Shown here: positions 1 through 6,926 of the stretch, piece after piece
Layout: each line of letters starts with the position of its first letter
Position numbering within the stretch: the stretch's first letter is position 1
Source: an uncultured bacterium
GTDB lineage: Bacteria; Cyanobacteriota; Vampirovibrionia; Gastranaerophilales; Gastranaerophilaceae
NCBI GenBank assembly: GCA_900553895.1
Contig: USFB01000052.1
Coordinates: forward strand, 1-9,682
DNA length: 9,682 nt
Reading direction: 5' to 3'
Made by a program: the position numbers and the translations under genes
The notes under the pieces: model-generated
Told to the model about the DNA's origin: nothing
The model's database searches: none
What the model saw: the letters and a program-made list of their open reading frames with translations, nothing else

Positions 1-1
1 C

Positions 2-64
2 GGCATCACGGTGGTCACCATTCTCTCGGTCACACTGGCCGGCATTGTGATCAACTTCCTGTAA
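2..64 (+). CDS. C-terminal end of a membrane protein (partial, 5' end outside window)
   Basis: Twenty in-frame codons run from the window edge to a TAA at 62-64. They encode a wholly hydrophobic segment ending in VINFL, which looks like the last transmembrane helix of a polytopic membrane protein. A strong terminator follows directly, which supports a real gene end. Codons end mostly in G or C, unlike the genes after ~376, so this fragment belongs to the GC-richer left segment. The family cannot be named from 20 residues. Confidence 0.55.
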   Translation, partial: GITVVTILSVTLAGIVINFL

Positions 65-76
65 AAAAGCATTTTC

Positions 77-103
77 CGGCGGGGCTGCGGCTCCGCCGTT
101 TTT
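77..103 (+). terminator. Rho-independent terminator of the upstream membrane-protein gene
   Basis: A GC-rich stem of nine pairs, including one G-T wobble (77-85 with 90-98), closes a four-base loop and is followed by TTTTT at 99-103. It lies 12 bases after the stop codon of the partial gene at the window edge. Confidence 0.8.
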
Positions 104-165
104 GTTTTCTGGCAGAAATTTTTCAAAACGTAAACTACTTGATATTTTCAAACCCCAGCATCCTT

Positions 166-171
166 TATAAT
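166..171 (+). promoter_or_regulatory. Candidate -10 box (TATAAT) for the ridA-like gene
   Basis: A perfect TATAAT lies 42 bases before the ATG at 214. The -35 side is less clear: TTGATA at 139-144 would give a 21-base spacer, which is long, while TTTTCA at 145-150 gives 15. The box is convincing; the full promoter is tentative. Confidence 0.4.
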
Positions 172-213
172 CGTACCGTAAACAAAAACCAGACACGAAA
201 GGAGCAAAACATC

Positions 214-375
214 ATGTCTGAAGTAGAAAAACGCCTTGCCGAAAAAGGCATCGAGATCCATGCAGCACCAATTCCGGTGGCAGCGTATCTGCCGGGCGTC
301 ATCAGTGGAAACACCGTTTACGTGTCCGGCCAGCTGCCCTTTGAGCAGGGCAAACTGAATTACACCGGCAGCCTG
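214..375 (+). CDS. ridA: RidA/YjgF-family enamine/imine deaminase, N-terminal third only (cut at an assembly-like join)
   Basis: RidA-family proteins hydrolyse reactive enamine/imine intermediates released by PLP enzymes. The first 54 residues have the family's opening: an amphipathic helix (SEVEKRLAEKGIEI), then a PVAAYLPGV stretch, a GNTVYVSGQLPF strand-turn and a GKLNYTG turn. The start is the ATG at 214, placed nine bases after an AAAGGAG ribosome site at 198-204. Longer family members are about 120-155 residues, so roughly two thirds are missing. After about base 375 the frame reads unrelated residues and stops at 453, because the DNA there is the antisense of ychF. High GC and codon use match the fragment at 2-64 and not the rest of the window. 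Family assignment is good; the truncation is most likely an assembly artefact rather than a broken gene. Confidence 0.75.
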
Positions 376-1287
376 AGGAGCTTTTGCTCCGGCAGGAATT
401 GTCCAAGCGTGAACTTCTTTTTCACCTGCCGTAATAAATGTAATCAAGTTTAAAAGTGCGTAAACTGACTTAATCATTTTATTGATACCGCTATCAGAAA
501 TTCCAAGTTCTTCCAAGTATTCTTTTGCACCTTCTTCGCCTAGCTCAACAAGTTCTTCTTCTATTCTAGCGCAAATAATAACTGTTTCTGCGCCGTGAGT
601 TTTTGCGTATTCTTCAACACGTTTTGTGTAATCGTTACCATCTTTCAAGTCAAATTCAGAAACGTTTGCGCAATAGATAACAGGCTTAACTGACATTAAA
701 TTAAGCGGTTTTATTACGTTAATTTCTTCTTCCGTGAAGTGATCTTTAAGATTGATAAATTTTCCATCTTGTAATAATTCGTTAAGTTTTTTAAGTGCGC
801 CATCTTCTAATACAGCTTCTTTGTCGCCACCTTTTGCTTGCTTAGAAATTCTTTGTAAACGTCTTTCTACTGAAGCTAAGTCGGCAAGAGCAAGTTCTGT
901 GTTGATGGTTTCAATATCAGAAATCGGGTCAACCTTGCCTTCTACGTGAATGGTGTTTTCGTCATCAAAGCATCTTACAACTTGGATGATTGCATCAACT
1001 TCTCTGATGTTGTGTAAGAATTGGTTTCCTAAACCTTCACCTTTGCTTGCACCTTTTACCAAACCTGCAATATCAACGAATTCAATAACTGTTGGAATAA
1101 TTTCTTTTGCTTTGCATAAATCTGATAAAATTTGTAATCTTTCATCCGGCACAACAACAACACCAACGTTTGGCTCAATTGTGCAGAATGGATAATTTGC
1201 GCTCTGTGCGTTTTTTGTGGCAGTAAGCGCGTTAAACAATGTTGATTTACCAACATTTGGAAGTCCTACAATTCCGGCTCTTAACAT
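356..1287 (-). CDS. ychF: YchF/Obg-family ATPase, C-terminus missing at the join
   Basis: YchF is a cytoplasmic, ribosome-associated P-loop NTPase of the TRAFAC class that prefers ATP over GTP. About 310 genuine residues are visible. The P-loop GLPNVGKST is at residues 8-16 and the G3 motif DIAG at 72-75, followed by the diagnostic LVKGASKGEGLGNQF. The coiled-coil domain is at about 125-200. The G4 position reads NVSE (208-211) instead of NKxD, the YchF hallmark linked to ATP use. The TGS domain begins (ITAGEKEVHAWTI, KAPQAAGVI) but stops at residue ~310, where about 55 residues should follow. Beyond base ~356 the open frame continues to 148 with meaningless residues, because the DNA is the antisense of the ridA fragment. 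The start at 1287 has an AAAGGA site at 1295-1300. A TTGACT lies upstream (complement of 1335-1340), but no well-spaced -10 goes with it. Confidence 0.95.
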
Positions 1288-1431
1288 TTCATAATCCTTT
1301 CAATTTAGTGTTTGTAAATATTTTATCATAAATAAGTCAAGGTTGTAGTTATTTTATTAGCAGGCAATATATTAATTGAGAAGAAAAAGTAAGAGAACTA
1401 TTTTGAAATAAAAAGTTTTTTTAATGTTCTT

Positions 1432-1467
1432 TTCTTTCTCTTTTGTTGCGAATAAAAAGAGAAAGAA
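1432..1467. repeat. 13-bp pyrimidine/purine inverted repeat (hairpin)
   Basis: TTCTTTCTCTTTT (1432-1444) is exactly complementary to AAAAGAGAAAGAA (1455-1467) with a 10-base loop. One arm is all pyrimidine and the other all purine. It sits between ychF and the phage genes. No clean T-run follows on either strand, so it is not a standard terminator for ychF, which in any case points away. Confidence 0.7.
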
Positions 1468-1486
1468 CGAAAAGAAAGAGAAAACA

Positions 1487-1720
1487 CGCTACCGCTCCCT
1501 ACGCTCTTACGAGCGTGGTTCAAATGGATGTAGCAAGCAGAGCTTGCACTCTTACGCTCACTATCGGTGCTACGCACGTAAGTATTTTGTCGGCAAGCAT
1601 AAGTAAAATACAAAATTTTATTTTCTCTATACAAGCTTGCCTCAAAGTCACATTCCATGTTCGCACGCACGCTCGCGGCGCGAATGTCGTTCAATTTATT
1701 AAAGTGCTCCCTTGCCAAGA
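1487..1720. repeat. Palindrome-rich intergenic stretch (REP-like cluster)
   Basis: This part of the gene-free gap 1288-1773 is richer in G+C than its surroundings and packed with short hairpins. ACGCTC/GAGCGT is at 1501-1516, GCAAGC/GCTTGC at 1533-1547 and GTGC/GCAC at 1567-1577. The last is nested inside CTTACG/CGTAAG (1551-1556 with 1577-1582, sharing base 1577 as an alternative pairing). GGCAAGC/GCTTGCC (1592-1598 with 1635-1641) encloses a further AAAATA/TATTTT pair. Open frames crossing it show no family features and have low-complexity composition. It looks like decayed or clustered repetitive DNA at the border of the phage module. Confidence 0.5.
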
Positions 1721-1773
1721 TAATAACCAAGACTCACAAAAACAAAGAAAAAAATCAAACGAAAGGAGTAAAA

Positions 1774-2385
1774 ATGGGAAAAAAATCCACAACTACAAGA
1801 ACAAGTTCGACTACATACGGAAACACTACGACCTCAAACCCGTATGCAACCGCAACTACTACAAATTCAGGCACAGTTTCATCATTTAATGATGGTACTG
1901 CTCTGAATTCTATTTACAAATTTGTAAATAACAACATCGACTCTTTATTGAATGAGTATCTTAATCCGAGTTTGAGTTCAACGACAAATCAAGCAAAATT
2001 AAATTCGTTTGTAAACAATATGAATACTCAAACAAGGACAAATTTAGAAAACAACATTATTAATCCGCTTTCAAACAGAAACATGATTCGTTCTTCTCAA
2101 GCAACCGATTTGTACAAAAATTTGTCAAATACAAATGCTAATGCGCTTGCAGATTATATGAATACAATACTTTCAAGTTCTCAAAATGACACCGGAAATT
2201 TAATAAATAACCTCATGAGTCAATATCAAAAAGGTTATAACATTCTTTCCGACATGCAAAATGCATCACTAAATACAAGCAAAGGCAATGCAACAAATAC
2301 AAGCACATCAACAACTTCTGATAATTCATTCTTGATGAACCAATTATCAAATATCCTTACTGCGCTTGTAAGCAAAGGATTATAA
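1774..2385 (+). CDS. Ser/Thr/Asn-rich phage virion-type protein (203 aa), function unknown
   Basis: This is the first gene of the phage cassette. The start ATG at 1774 lies five bases after a full GAAAGGAG site (1761-1768); an upstream in-frame ATG at 1657 would add low-complexity residues with no ribosome site. Residues 1-40 are a polar, almost purely Thr/Ser/Asn/Gly/Tyr tail, likely flexible. Residues about 42-165 are predicted helical, rich in Asn and Leu, with short NNNID, LNPSL, NNIINPLS and RNMIRSSQATDLY segments. A second Thr/Ser linker (167-185) leads to a final amphipathic helix (FLMNQLSNILTALVSKGL). There is no signal peptide, no Cys and no catalytic motif. The composition resembles small structural or ejected proteins of short-tailed phages, and its place ahead of a holin-like gene and fibres fits that. 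I recognise the type but cannot assign a function; a tail or internal virion protein is an inference. Confidence 0.8.
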   Translation: MGKKSTTTRTSSTTYGNTTTSNPYATATTTNSGTVSSFNDGTALNSIYKFVNNNIDSLLNEYLNPSLSSTTNQAKLNSFVNNMNTQTRTNLENNIINPLSNRNMIRSSQATDLYKNLSNTNANALADYMNTILSSSQNDTGNLINNLMSQYQKGYNILSDMQNASLNTSKGNATNTSTSTTSDNSFLMNQLSNILTALVSKGL

Positions 2386-2396
2386 AGAGGTGAAAT

Positions 2397-2651
2397 TTGG
2401 ATAAAGAATATATTTATAAATATGCACCTGCTTTTATAGTCTGTGTTGCACTGTTGTTTCAATACAACTTGTTCGTAACTCCCGAAAAATTAGAGCAAAC
2501 GCATCGAGAAATCCTGAGTGAAGTGGCGCAGGTGTATATAACAAAATCAGAATTTGGGAATATGAAAGAACAAATTATGGATATTAACAAAAAAGTGGAT
2601 AAAATTTATGACACTTTAATAAACGAAAGGAGCAAAGATGGCGTTAACTGA
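2397..2651 (+). CDS. Small single-span membrane protein, holin-like candidate (84 aa)
   Basis: It starts with TTG at 2397, supported by AGAGGTG at 2386-2392 and by a gap of only 11 bases after the previous stop. The protein has a short charged N-terminus (MDKEYIYKY), one hydrophobic segment at about residues 9-28 (core FIVCVALLFQYNLFV) and a charged C-terminal part of about 55 residues with heptad-like spacing (EILSEVAQVY, MKEQIMDINKKVDKIYDTL), likely a coiled coil. One helix near the N-terminus plus a coiled coil is seen in small phage membrane proteins such as class III holins, XhlA-like proteins and spanin-type partners. Its position just before the fibre gene matches the holin next to the fibre in T7-like late regions. 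No lysin lies beside it, so the role is inferred. Its last 14 bases overlap the next gene, which suggests translational coupling. Confidence 0.7.
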   Translation: MDKEYIYKYAPAFIVCVALLFQYNLFVTPEKLEQTHREILSEVAQVYITKSEFGNMKEQIMDINKKVDKIYDTLINERSKDGVN

Positions 2652-3195
2652 AATTGAATATGGTTCGTTGGCATCCTCGGATGTAATGAACAAAAATTTT
2701 GAATATTTAGATAATAAAATTTCTGATGTATCAGAAAATTTAGCTTCAACCGTAGCAACAATAAACGCAAATATTGCAACCGCAAATACGTCGATTTCAA
2801 CATTGAGCGACAGCATACATAAATCTATAGAAGAGTTAGGTAAAAATATTACAAGCAAAATAGAAGAGAACGGTCTTTTTACAACAACTTATATTAACGG
2901 AACATCTTGGTACAGAGAATATTTTAGTGATGCTGAAAAAACAGAACGAGTTTGGTTGGTGCAAGGAGGTAGAACATACTTGGGTAGTACAAATGCCGCA
3001 TGCGATGTCGTGCTTCTAAAACCGTTTGAAACACCACTAGTAGTATTAGCAAGTCCTGCGTCGACTAGTTATAACGCCGGCGGAGGTGTTACATACGGTA
3101 CTGCGGCAGCTTATTTTGTTGACAAAACAAAAATTCACGTAACAGTTGCGGCAGTTGGTGCTGCACAGCAACATTGGGTAGCTTACGGAAATTAA
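2638..3195 (+). CDS. Short phage tail fibre protein with C-terminal receptor-binding-type domain (185 aa)
   Basis: Start ATG at 2638 has GAAAGGAG at 2625-2632. The N-terminus (ALTEIEYGSLASSDVMNKNFEYLDNKI) is an attachment-like segment. It is followed by a heptad-rich stalk at about residues 25-78 (repeated small polar residues with I/L/V spacing), typical of trimeric fibres. Residues about 80-185 have the pattern of the tail-fibre C-terminal domain common in phages: SWYREYFSD near the domain start, then VWLVQGG, a beta-rich body with aromatic and small residues, and a closing WVAYGN. In relatives the opening reads like GWYRxWSDGWxEQGG, and this copy keeps the W-Y-R and QGG landmarks. It would sit at the tail tip and touch the host surface. 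The fibre class is well supported; the receptor is unknown. Confidence 0.82.
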   Translation: MALTEIEYGSLASSDVMNKNFEYLDNKISDVSENLASTVATINANIATANTSISTLSDSIHKSIEELGKNITSKIEENGLFTTTYINGTSWYREYFSDAEKTERVWLVQGGRTYLGSTNAACDVVLLKPFETPLVVLASPASTSYNAGGGVTYGTAAAYFVDKTKIHVTVAAVGAAQQHWVAYGN

Positions 3196-3207
3196 ATAGG
3201 GGGATAT

Positions 3208-3690
3208 ATGGCATATAAATTAGAAATACCTTATTCGGAAGAAGATAAATTGAATTTCATCGTCACATACAACCATCAACAAAGTTTAAAATTAGAGATG
3301 CTCGAGGATGGTACAATTTTTGCATTAAAACCGAATGAAATTTTAGTCGACGGAAAAGTTTCAATTAATCCAAAGTATGAACAAGAACTTGCTGAACAAA
3401 GAGAAAATGCTTTCAAAAAAGAGTTTTTTGAAACATCTCTTGGGTGGATAAGAAGGCAAGTAAATATGAAGGATGGCTCAAAAAAAGATTTTTTGTCGGA
3501 TTTATTGCTTCAAATTAAAGCCGGTTTGGAATTGGGACAAAATGTTGAAATTATTACATACAAGCAACCGGATTTTTCGAAAGATATAAATGAAGCTTAT
3601 GTGAAAACTTTACAAGAAAAGAAATCTGCAACAGTTGATTTTGTAAAGGAGTGCTTAATGCGAACAGTGTGTGATTTTAACGGAGATTAA
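3208..3690 (+). CDS. Phage-associated protein between two fibre genes, unknown function (160 aa)
   Basis: Start ATG at 3208 has AGGGGG at 3198-3203, 12 bases after the fibre stop. The N-terminal half is beta-rich (KLEIPYS, FIVTYN, LKLEMLEDGTIFALKPNEILVDGKV). It continues into a charged helix (ELAEQRENAFKKEFFETS), a compact segment LGWIRRQVNMKDGSKKDFLSDLLLQIKAGLELG, then helix-strand elements to the end. There is no signal, membrane span or catalytic motif. The size and the place between two fibre genes would suit a fibre-assembly chaperone or tail-tip component; that rests on context only. I have the impression of a recurrent prophage family around the NMKDGSKKDFLSDLL segment but cannot name it. 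The next gene follows after a two-base gap. Confidence 0.8.
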   Translation: MAYKLEIPYSEEDKLNFIVTYNHQQSLKLEMLEDGTIFALKPNEILVDGKVSINPKYEQELAEQRENAFKKEFFETSLGWIRRQVNMKDGSKKDFLSDLLLQIKAGLELGQNVEIITYKQPDFSKDINEAYVKTLQEKKSATVDFVKECLMRTVCDFNGD

Positions 3691-3692
3691 AA

Positions 3693-4775
3693 ATGGATAA
3701 TAATACAATAAAAACAAAAAATAATAGTAAAAGCGGAGTTGTGAAGGTTTCTCACGAAGCCCCCTCTTATTATGCAGATTTAGCAAAAAAATGGGCTACA
3801 AAAACTGATGACAAAGTCGATAGTTCAGAATATTCCGCAAAATATTATGCGAACCAAGCTAAAAAACAGGCAGAAAGTATGCAGGAAACAATCGATTCGG
3901 CAAATGATTTGATTGACGGAATTAAAACTACAAAAACTGAAATAAACGAACTAAAAGAAAATTCTGTAACTGCCATTCAAGAAAAACAAGATAGTGCGGT
4001 TTCTGCGATTGAAACATCCAAAACAACCGCTGTTGCTGCCGTGGAAACTGTTAAAACACAAGCGAGCAATGATTTAGAAACAGAAAAAGAAAAGGCTATA
4101 AAAGAAGTTCAAAATATTTCTGATATCAAAATTGCAACAACAGAGCAAGCAGGTTTGGTTAAACCTGATGGTGAAACGATTACTATAAATGAAGAAGGCA
4201 TTATATCAAGTGCAACAACATCAGGTGGTGGAGGAAGCTGGGGGTCTATAATCGGAACATTGGCGGATCAGGCTGATTTGGTGGAAGAATTCGCAAAATA
4301 TGCAAAAACGGATTTATCAAATGTAGATTTATCAAGCTTAATTACAATCAAATTTGCAGGCATAAAGGTTTGGACAGACGAAGAAAAAGTAGCATATAAA
4401 AAGTATTGGCATTCGCTGTCGGATGAGAGATTAATAATTCATGATGCTACTGGACGTATAGTATTATCAAATGGTTTTGTGCTTTGTTTTGGTCGCTCGA
4501 CATTGAAAGTTACAACCGCAACGCAATTTCTTGTATATATGAATGAAGAGCGAAAGTTTATGATAAGTAACGGGGATTGGAAACTTAAACAAGTTCACGT
4601 GTGTTGCGTAATTCCATACGCAAATGGTTCAAAAGCAACTCAATCACCAAATATAATGTATTTGGGGCTCCCAACCGATAAAGGTAACTTCGATTATAAT
4701 GGCATATATGTCAAAAATTTTGAAGATACTGAGGTTAAAATCTTTTGGATGGCAATAGGGTATACAGATGTTTAG
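3693..4775 (+). CDS. Long phage tail fibre protein (360 aa)
   Basis: Start ATG at 3693 is two bases after the previous stop, with GGAG at 3682-3685 inside the end of the previous gene, so translation is probably coupled. Domains: a polar N-terminus (1-20); an EAPSYYADLAKKWATKTDDKVDSSEYSAKYYANQAKK segment at about 22-58, a frequent fibre-shaft opening with the W-A and EYSAKYYA landmarks; a long coiled coil at about 58-145 with Ala/Ser/Thr heptads; a GLVKPDGETITINEEGIISS block at 154-173, a recurrent fibre motif; a Gly-rich hinge SGGGGSWGSIIGTLADQADL (177-196), which resembles the WGxIxGTLxDQxDL fibre motif; and a C-terminal domain at about 216-360 that I do not recognise. The C-terminal domain differs entirely from that of the shorter fibre upstream, so this module carries two distinct tip domains. 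Confidence 0.85.
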   Translation: MDNNTIKTKNNSKSGVVKVSHEAPSYYADLAKKWATKTDDKVDSSEYSAKYYANQAKKQAESMQETIDSANDLIDGIKTTKTEINELKENSVTAIQEKQDSAVSAIETSKTTAVAAVETVKTQASNDLETEKEKAIKEVQNISDIKIATTEQAGLVKPDGETITINEEGIISSATTSGGGGSWGSIIGTLADQADLVEEFAKYAKTDLSNVDLSSLITIKFAGIKVWTDEEKVAYKKYWHSLSDERLIIHDATGRIVLSNGFVLCFGRSTLKVTTATQFLVYMNEERKFMISNGDWKLKQVHVCCVIPYANGSKATQSPNIMYLGLPTDKGNFDYNGIYVKNFEDTEVKIFWMAIGYTDV

Positions 4776-4790
4776 AATTAAGAGGTTTTT

Positions 4791-5162
4791 ATGAGTTTAA
4801 ATATTAATGAACAAGGAAATATTACTTTGTATCAGGGCGATAGTGGAGAAATAGTTGTTTCTGGCTTGGATACAAGTAAAAATTATACAGTACATCTGGC
4901 AATTCTTGATGAAAAAGGAAATCTTGTTGGCAATGAATTGCAAGTTATGAGTAACAAAAATGATTTTGTAGTATTTTCTTTAACCGCTGATTTTACGGAC
5001 TTATTAAAAGTTTCCAGAGGTAAAAACTATGCTCTTTATACCTACGGTATAAAAGTCTGTGATACAGAAACAAAAACAGAAGATACTTTGATTGTAGAAA
5101 ACGGAAATTATGGGGATAAAAATTTAATTATAGTCTATCCTCGAAAGGTTATGGGTATTTAA
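4791..5162 (+). CDS. Beta-rich phage baseplate/tail-type protein (123 aa)
   Basis: Start ATG at 4791 has AAGAGG at 4780-4785. The protein is almost all predicted beta strand: NITLYQGDSGEIVVSGL, YTVHLAILDEKGNLVG, DFVVFSLTADFTDLL, NYALYTYGIKVCD, EDTLIVENG and a closing NLIIVYPRKVMGI. The QGDSG turn near residue 15, the immunoglobulin-like strand order and the terminal VYP-K-V-G resemble small phage proteins of the BppU N-terminal kind that help attach fibres to the tail. It is a single domain with no membrane span or enzymatic motif. Its stop lies one base before the TTG of the next gene. The structural-protein role is an inference from fold pattern and neighbours. Confidence 0.75.
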   Translation: MSLNINEQGNITLYQGDSGEIVVSGLDTSKNYTVHLAILDEKGNLVGNELQVMSNKNDFVVFSLTADFTDLLKVSRGKNYALYTYGIKVCDTETKTEDTLIVENGNYGDKNLIIVYPRKVMGI

Positions 5163-5163
5163 T

Positions 5164-5622
5164 TTGAAAGAATGGTATTCAAACAAAGATGTAGGGGTGT
5201 TTTTTGATGATATGCCGAATGTGGGAATAAGATATTTTGTTCCTAATATGAGCGAAGAGGATAAAAAATCTATTGAAAAATACCCCTTTGTTAATAAAAA
5301 AGCCTTGAAGGTGCGTCTTGCGGATTATAAAAAATATAAGACATATAATTTTGAAATCCCGAAAGGCTATTGTTATGACGGAGCTTCCATTCCTAAACTG
5401 TTTTGGCGTGTTATCGGTTCTAATACCGATAACCGCTTTTTAGTAGCGGCGTTAATTCATGATGTGTTGTGCGAAAACCATAGTTATATAAATAATGATA
5501 AAAATTTTTCTACCGAAGTTTTTAATGCTTTATTAGAAGCGAGTCGGGTTAATGCGTTTAAACGTTTTTGGATGAAACATTCGGTAAACATTTTTCAAGC
5601 ATTTTGCGGATGGAGGAATTAG
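5164..5622 (+). CDS. DUF1353 family phage protein (152 aa)
   Basis: The start is TTG at 5164, one base after the previous stop. A GAAAGG lies further upstream (5143-5148) and the spacing is long, so re-initiation after the previous gene is likely. The core matches DUF1353: YNFEIPKGYCYDGASIPKLFWRVIG (residues 61-85, with the diagnostic YDGASIP), then RFLVAALIHDVLC (91-103) with the conserved HD pair. The family is widespread in phages and prophages, is about 120-150 residues long and has no settled function; the HD pair has led to suggestions of a peptidase or metal-binding role, which this sequence alone cannot confirm. Cys69, Cys103 and Cys148 are scattered. It ends three bases before the terminase start, whose ribosome site GGAGG lies inside this gene. 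Confidence 0.88.
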   Translation: MKEWYSNKDVGVFFDDMPNVGIRYFVPNMSEEDKKSIEKYPFVNKKALKVRLADYKKYKTYNFEIPKGYCYDGASIPKLFWRVIGSNTDNRFLVAALIHDVLCENHSYINNDKNFSTEVFNALLEASRVNAFKRFWMKHSVNIFQAFCGWRN

Positions 5623-5624
5623 GA

Positions 5625-6926
5625 ATGGTTAAATATAAATTATTAGACAAGCAAAAAGAGTTTATAGAAATTCCTCATTCTGAAGCATTAGATGTTGCGA
5701 TTTATCAAGGAGGTTATGGAAGCGGAAAAACTTGGTGCGGTTCACTTTTAGGAATTCTATTGGCTAAAAAATATCCGGGGTCACGAGGTTTAGTCGGTGC
5801 AAAAGAATATGAACTTGTTAGAAAGACTACACTTGTTTCTTATCTTGACCACTTGGAAAACTTTGGTTACATACAGGATAAAGATTATACATATAATAAA
5901 CTTGAAAAAATGATAAAATTTTCAAACGGTTCAGAGATTTTGTTTTCTGCTTTAGAAGACCCTGAACGATTTAAATCATTGAATTTGCATTGGGCAGAGA
6001 TTGAGGAGGCGTCACAAATTACGGATTCTTCATTTAAACAACTCATTGGGCGTTTAAGAAATACTTATAGAGGAAAAAACTGGGTTGATTTTCGTTATCG
6101 ATTGTTCGGACATACAAATCCGCAAGCGGATAAGGGGTGGATTTGGCAGAGGTTTGTCGAACATTCAAAAGAAAATTATCGTCTAATTATTGCGCCAACT
6201 ACAAATAATATTTATTTACCTCCTCATTTTATCCAATCTATGAAGGAAAGTTTTGATGAAGAATATTATAAGATAAATGTTTTGGGCGAGTTTGGCGATT
6301 ATTCGTCAGGACTTGTTGTTAAAGGTTTTGATGAAGGAAATAAACTTAAGCTTCGATATAATCCTGATTTACCTTTACATTTAACTTGTGATTTTAACGT
6401 TGACCCGATGTGTTGGGCATTGGCGCATAAAGATGATGAGAATGTTTATTTCTTTGATGAAATTGTGATTGAAAATACTTCAACTCAACAATGTATCAAC
6501 GAATTTATCCGAAGATATCCGAAACATAAATCATCCATAATTATAAATGGTGACGCTTCCGGAGATAATAGAAGTACACAGAGTGAATATACAAATTATG
6601 CAATTATAAAAAATAGTTTGCTTGAATATGGCTACAAGGATGTCAAATTCAGGTTAAGAGATTATAATCCGCCAATTATGAACAGAATTTCTGCATTTAA
6701 CGCTCGTGTTAAAAACTCAAAGGGCGAAAGACATTTGTTTGTCGATCCAAGACGATGCAAGTGGATTTTGTATAATATATATAATTTGTCATTTAAAGAA
6801 GGGACGAGTATTGTTGATGTTCCGACACATAATCAGATTAAATCAAATCGAGATTTCAAGTTTTTGGAGCATCCGTTTGATGCAATAAGTTATTTGGTCG
6901 AATACTATTGGCGTTTAAGAGGTTAA
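5625..6926 (+). CDS. terL: Phage terminase large subunit, complete ATPase and nuclease (433 aa)
   Basis: TerL packages phage DNA into proheads. The start is ATG 5625 with GGAGG at 5612-5616; an in-frame ATG at 5610 lacks a good ribosome site, and one at 5568 lies deep in the previous gene. ATPase domain: Walker A GGYGSGKT at residues 29-36, Walker B LHWAEIEEA at 121-129, coupling motif FGHTNPQ at 161-167. RNase H-like nuclease: acidic residues D256 (CDFNVDP), D310 (INGDASGD) and D419 (EHPFDAISYLVEYYW). All parts are present and the length (433) is normal, so the protein should be active. It is the last gene of the cassette, as in T7-like late regions, whereas in siphovirus-like prophages TerL usually opens the head genes. 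No small terminase subunit is recognised. The last four codons (LRG and stop) lie inside one arm of an inverted-repeat element. Confidence 0.95.
   Translation: MVKYKLLDKQKEFIEIPHSEALDVAIYQGGYGSGKTWCGSLLGILLAKKYPGSRGLVGAKEYELVRKTTLVSYLDHLENFGYIQDKDYTYNKLEKMIKFSNGSEILFSALEDPERFKSLNLHWAEIEEASQITDSSFKQLIGRLRNTYRGKNWVDFRYRLFGHTNPQADKGWIWQRFVEHSKENYRLIIAPTTNNIYLPPHFIQSMKESFDEEYYKINVLGEFGDYSSGLVVKGFDEGNKLKLRYNPDLPLHLTCDFNVDPMCWALAHKDDENVYFFDEIVIENTSTQQCINEFIRRYPKHKSSIIINGDASGDNRSTQSEYTNYAIIKNSLLEYGYKDVKFRLRDYNPPIMNRISAFNARVKNSKGERHLFVDPRRCKWILYNIYNLSFKEGTSIVDVPTHNQIKSNRDFKFLEHPFDAISYLVEYYWRLRG

Noticed and set aside
148..355. C-terminal extension of ychF
   Set aside because: The residues read there do not match the TGS domain; the DNA is the ridA fragment read backward.
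139..453. Open frame of 104 codons on the plus strand as one gene
   Set aside because: Residues before the ATG at 214 lie in the promoter region, and residues after ~375 are the antisense of ychF; only 214-375 is real coding sequence.
1398..1889. Overlapping open frames on both strands in the ychF-phage gap
   Set aside because: They cross hairpin clusters, lack ribosome sites and have residues with no domain character; the real gene starts at 1774.
2606..2858. Minus-strand open frames opposite the short fibre gene
   Set aside because: Shadows of the fibre reading frame; no ribosome site, and hydrophobic low-complexity composition from antisense Ala/Asn codons.
2638..4775. Diversity-generating retroelement acting on the fibre tips
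   Set aside because: No reverse transcriptase and no second near-identical template copy of either fibre 3' end is present in the window.
6706..6888. Short plus-strand frame inside the terminase gene
   Set aside because: It lies fully within the nuclease domain in another frame and has no ribosome site.
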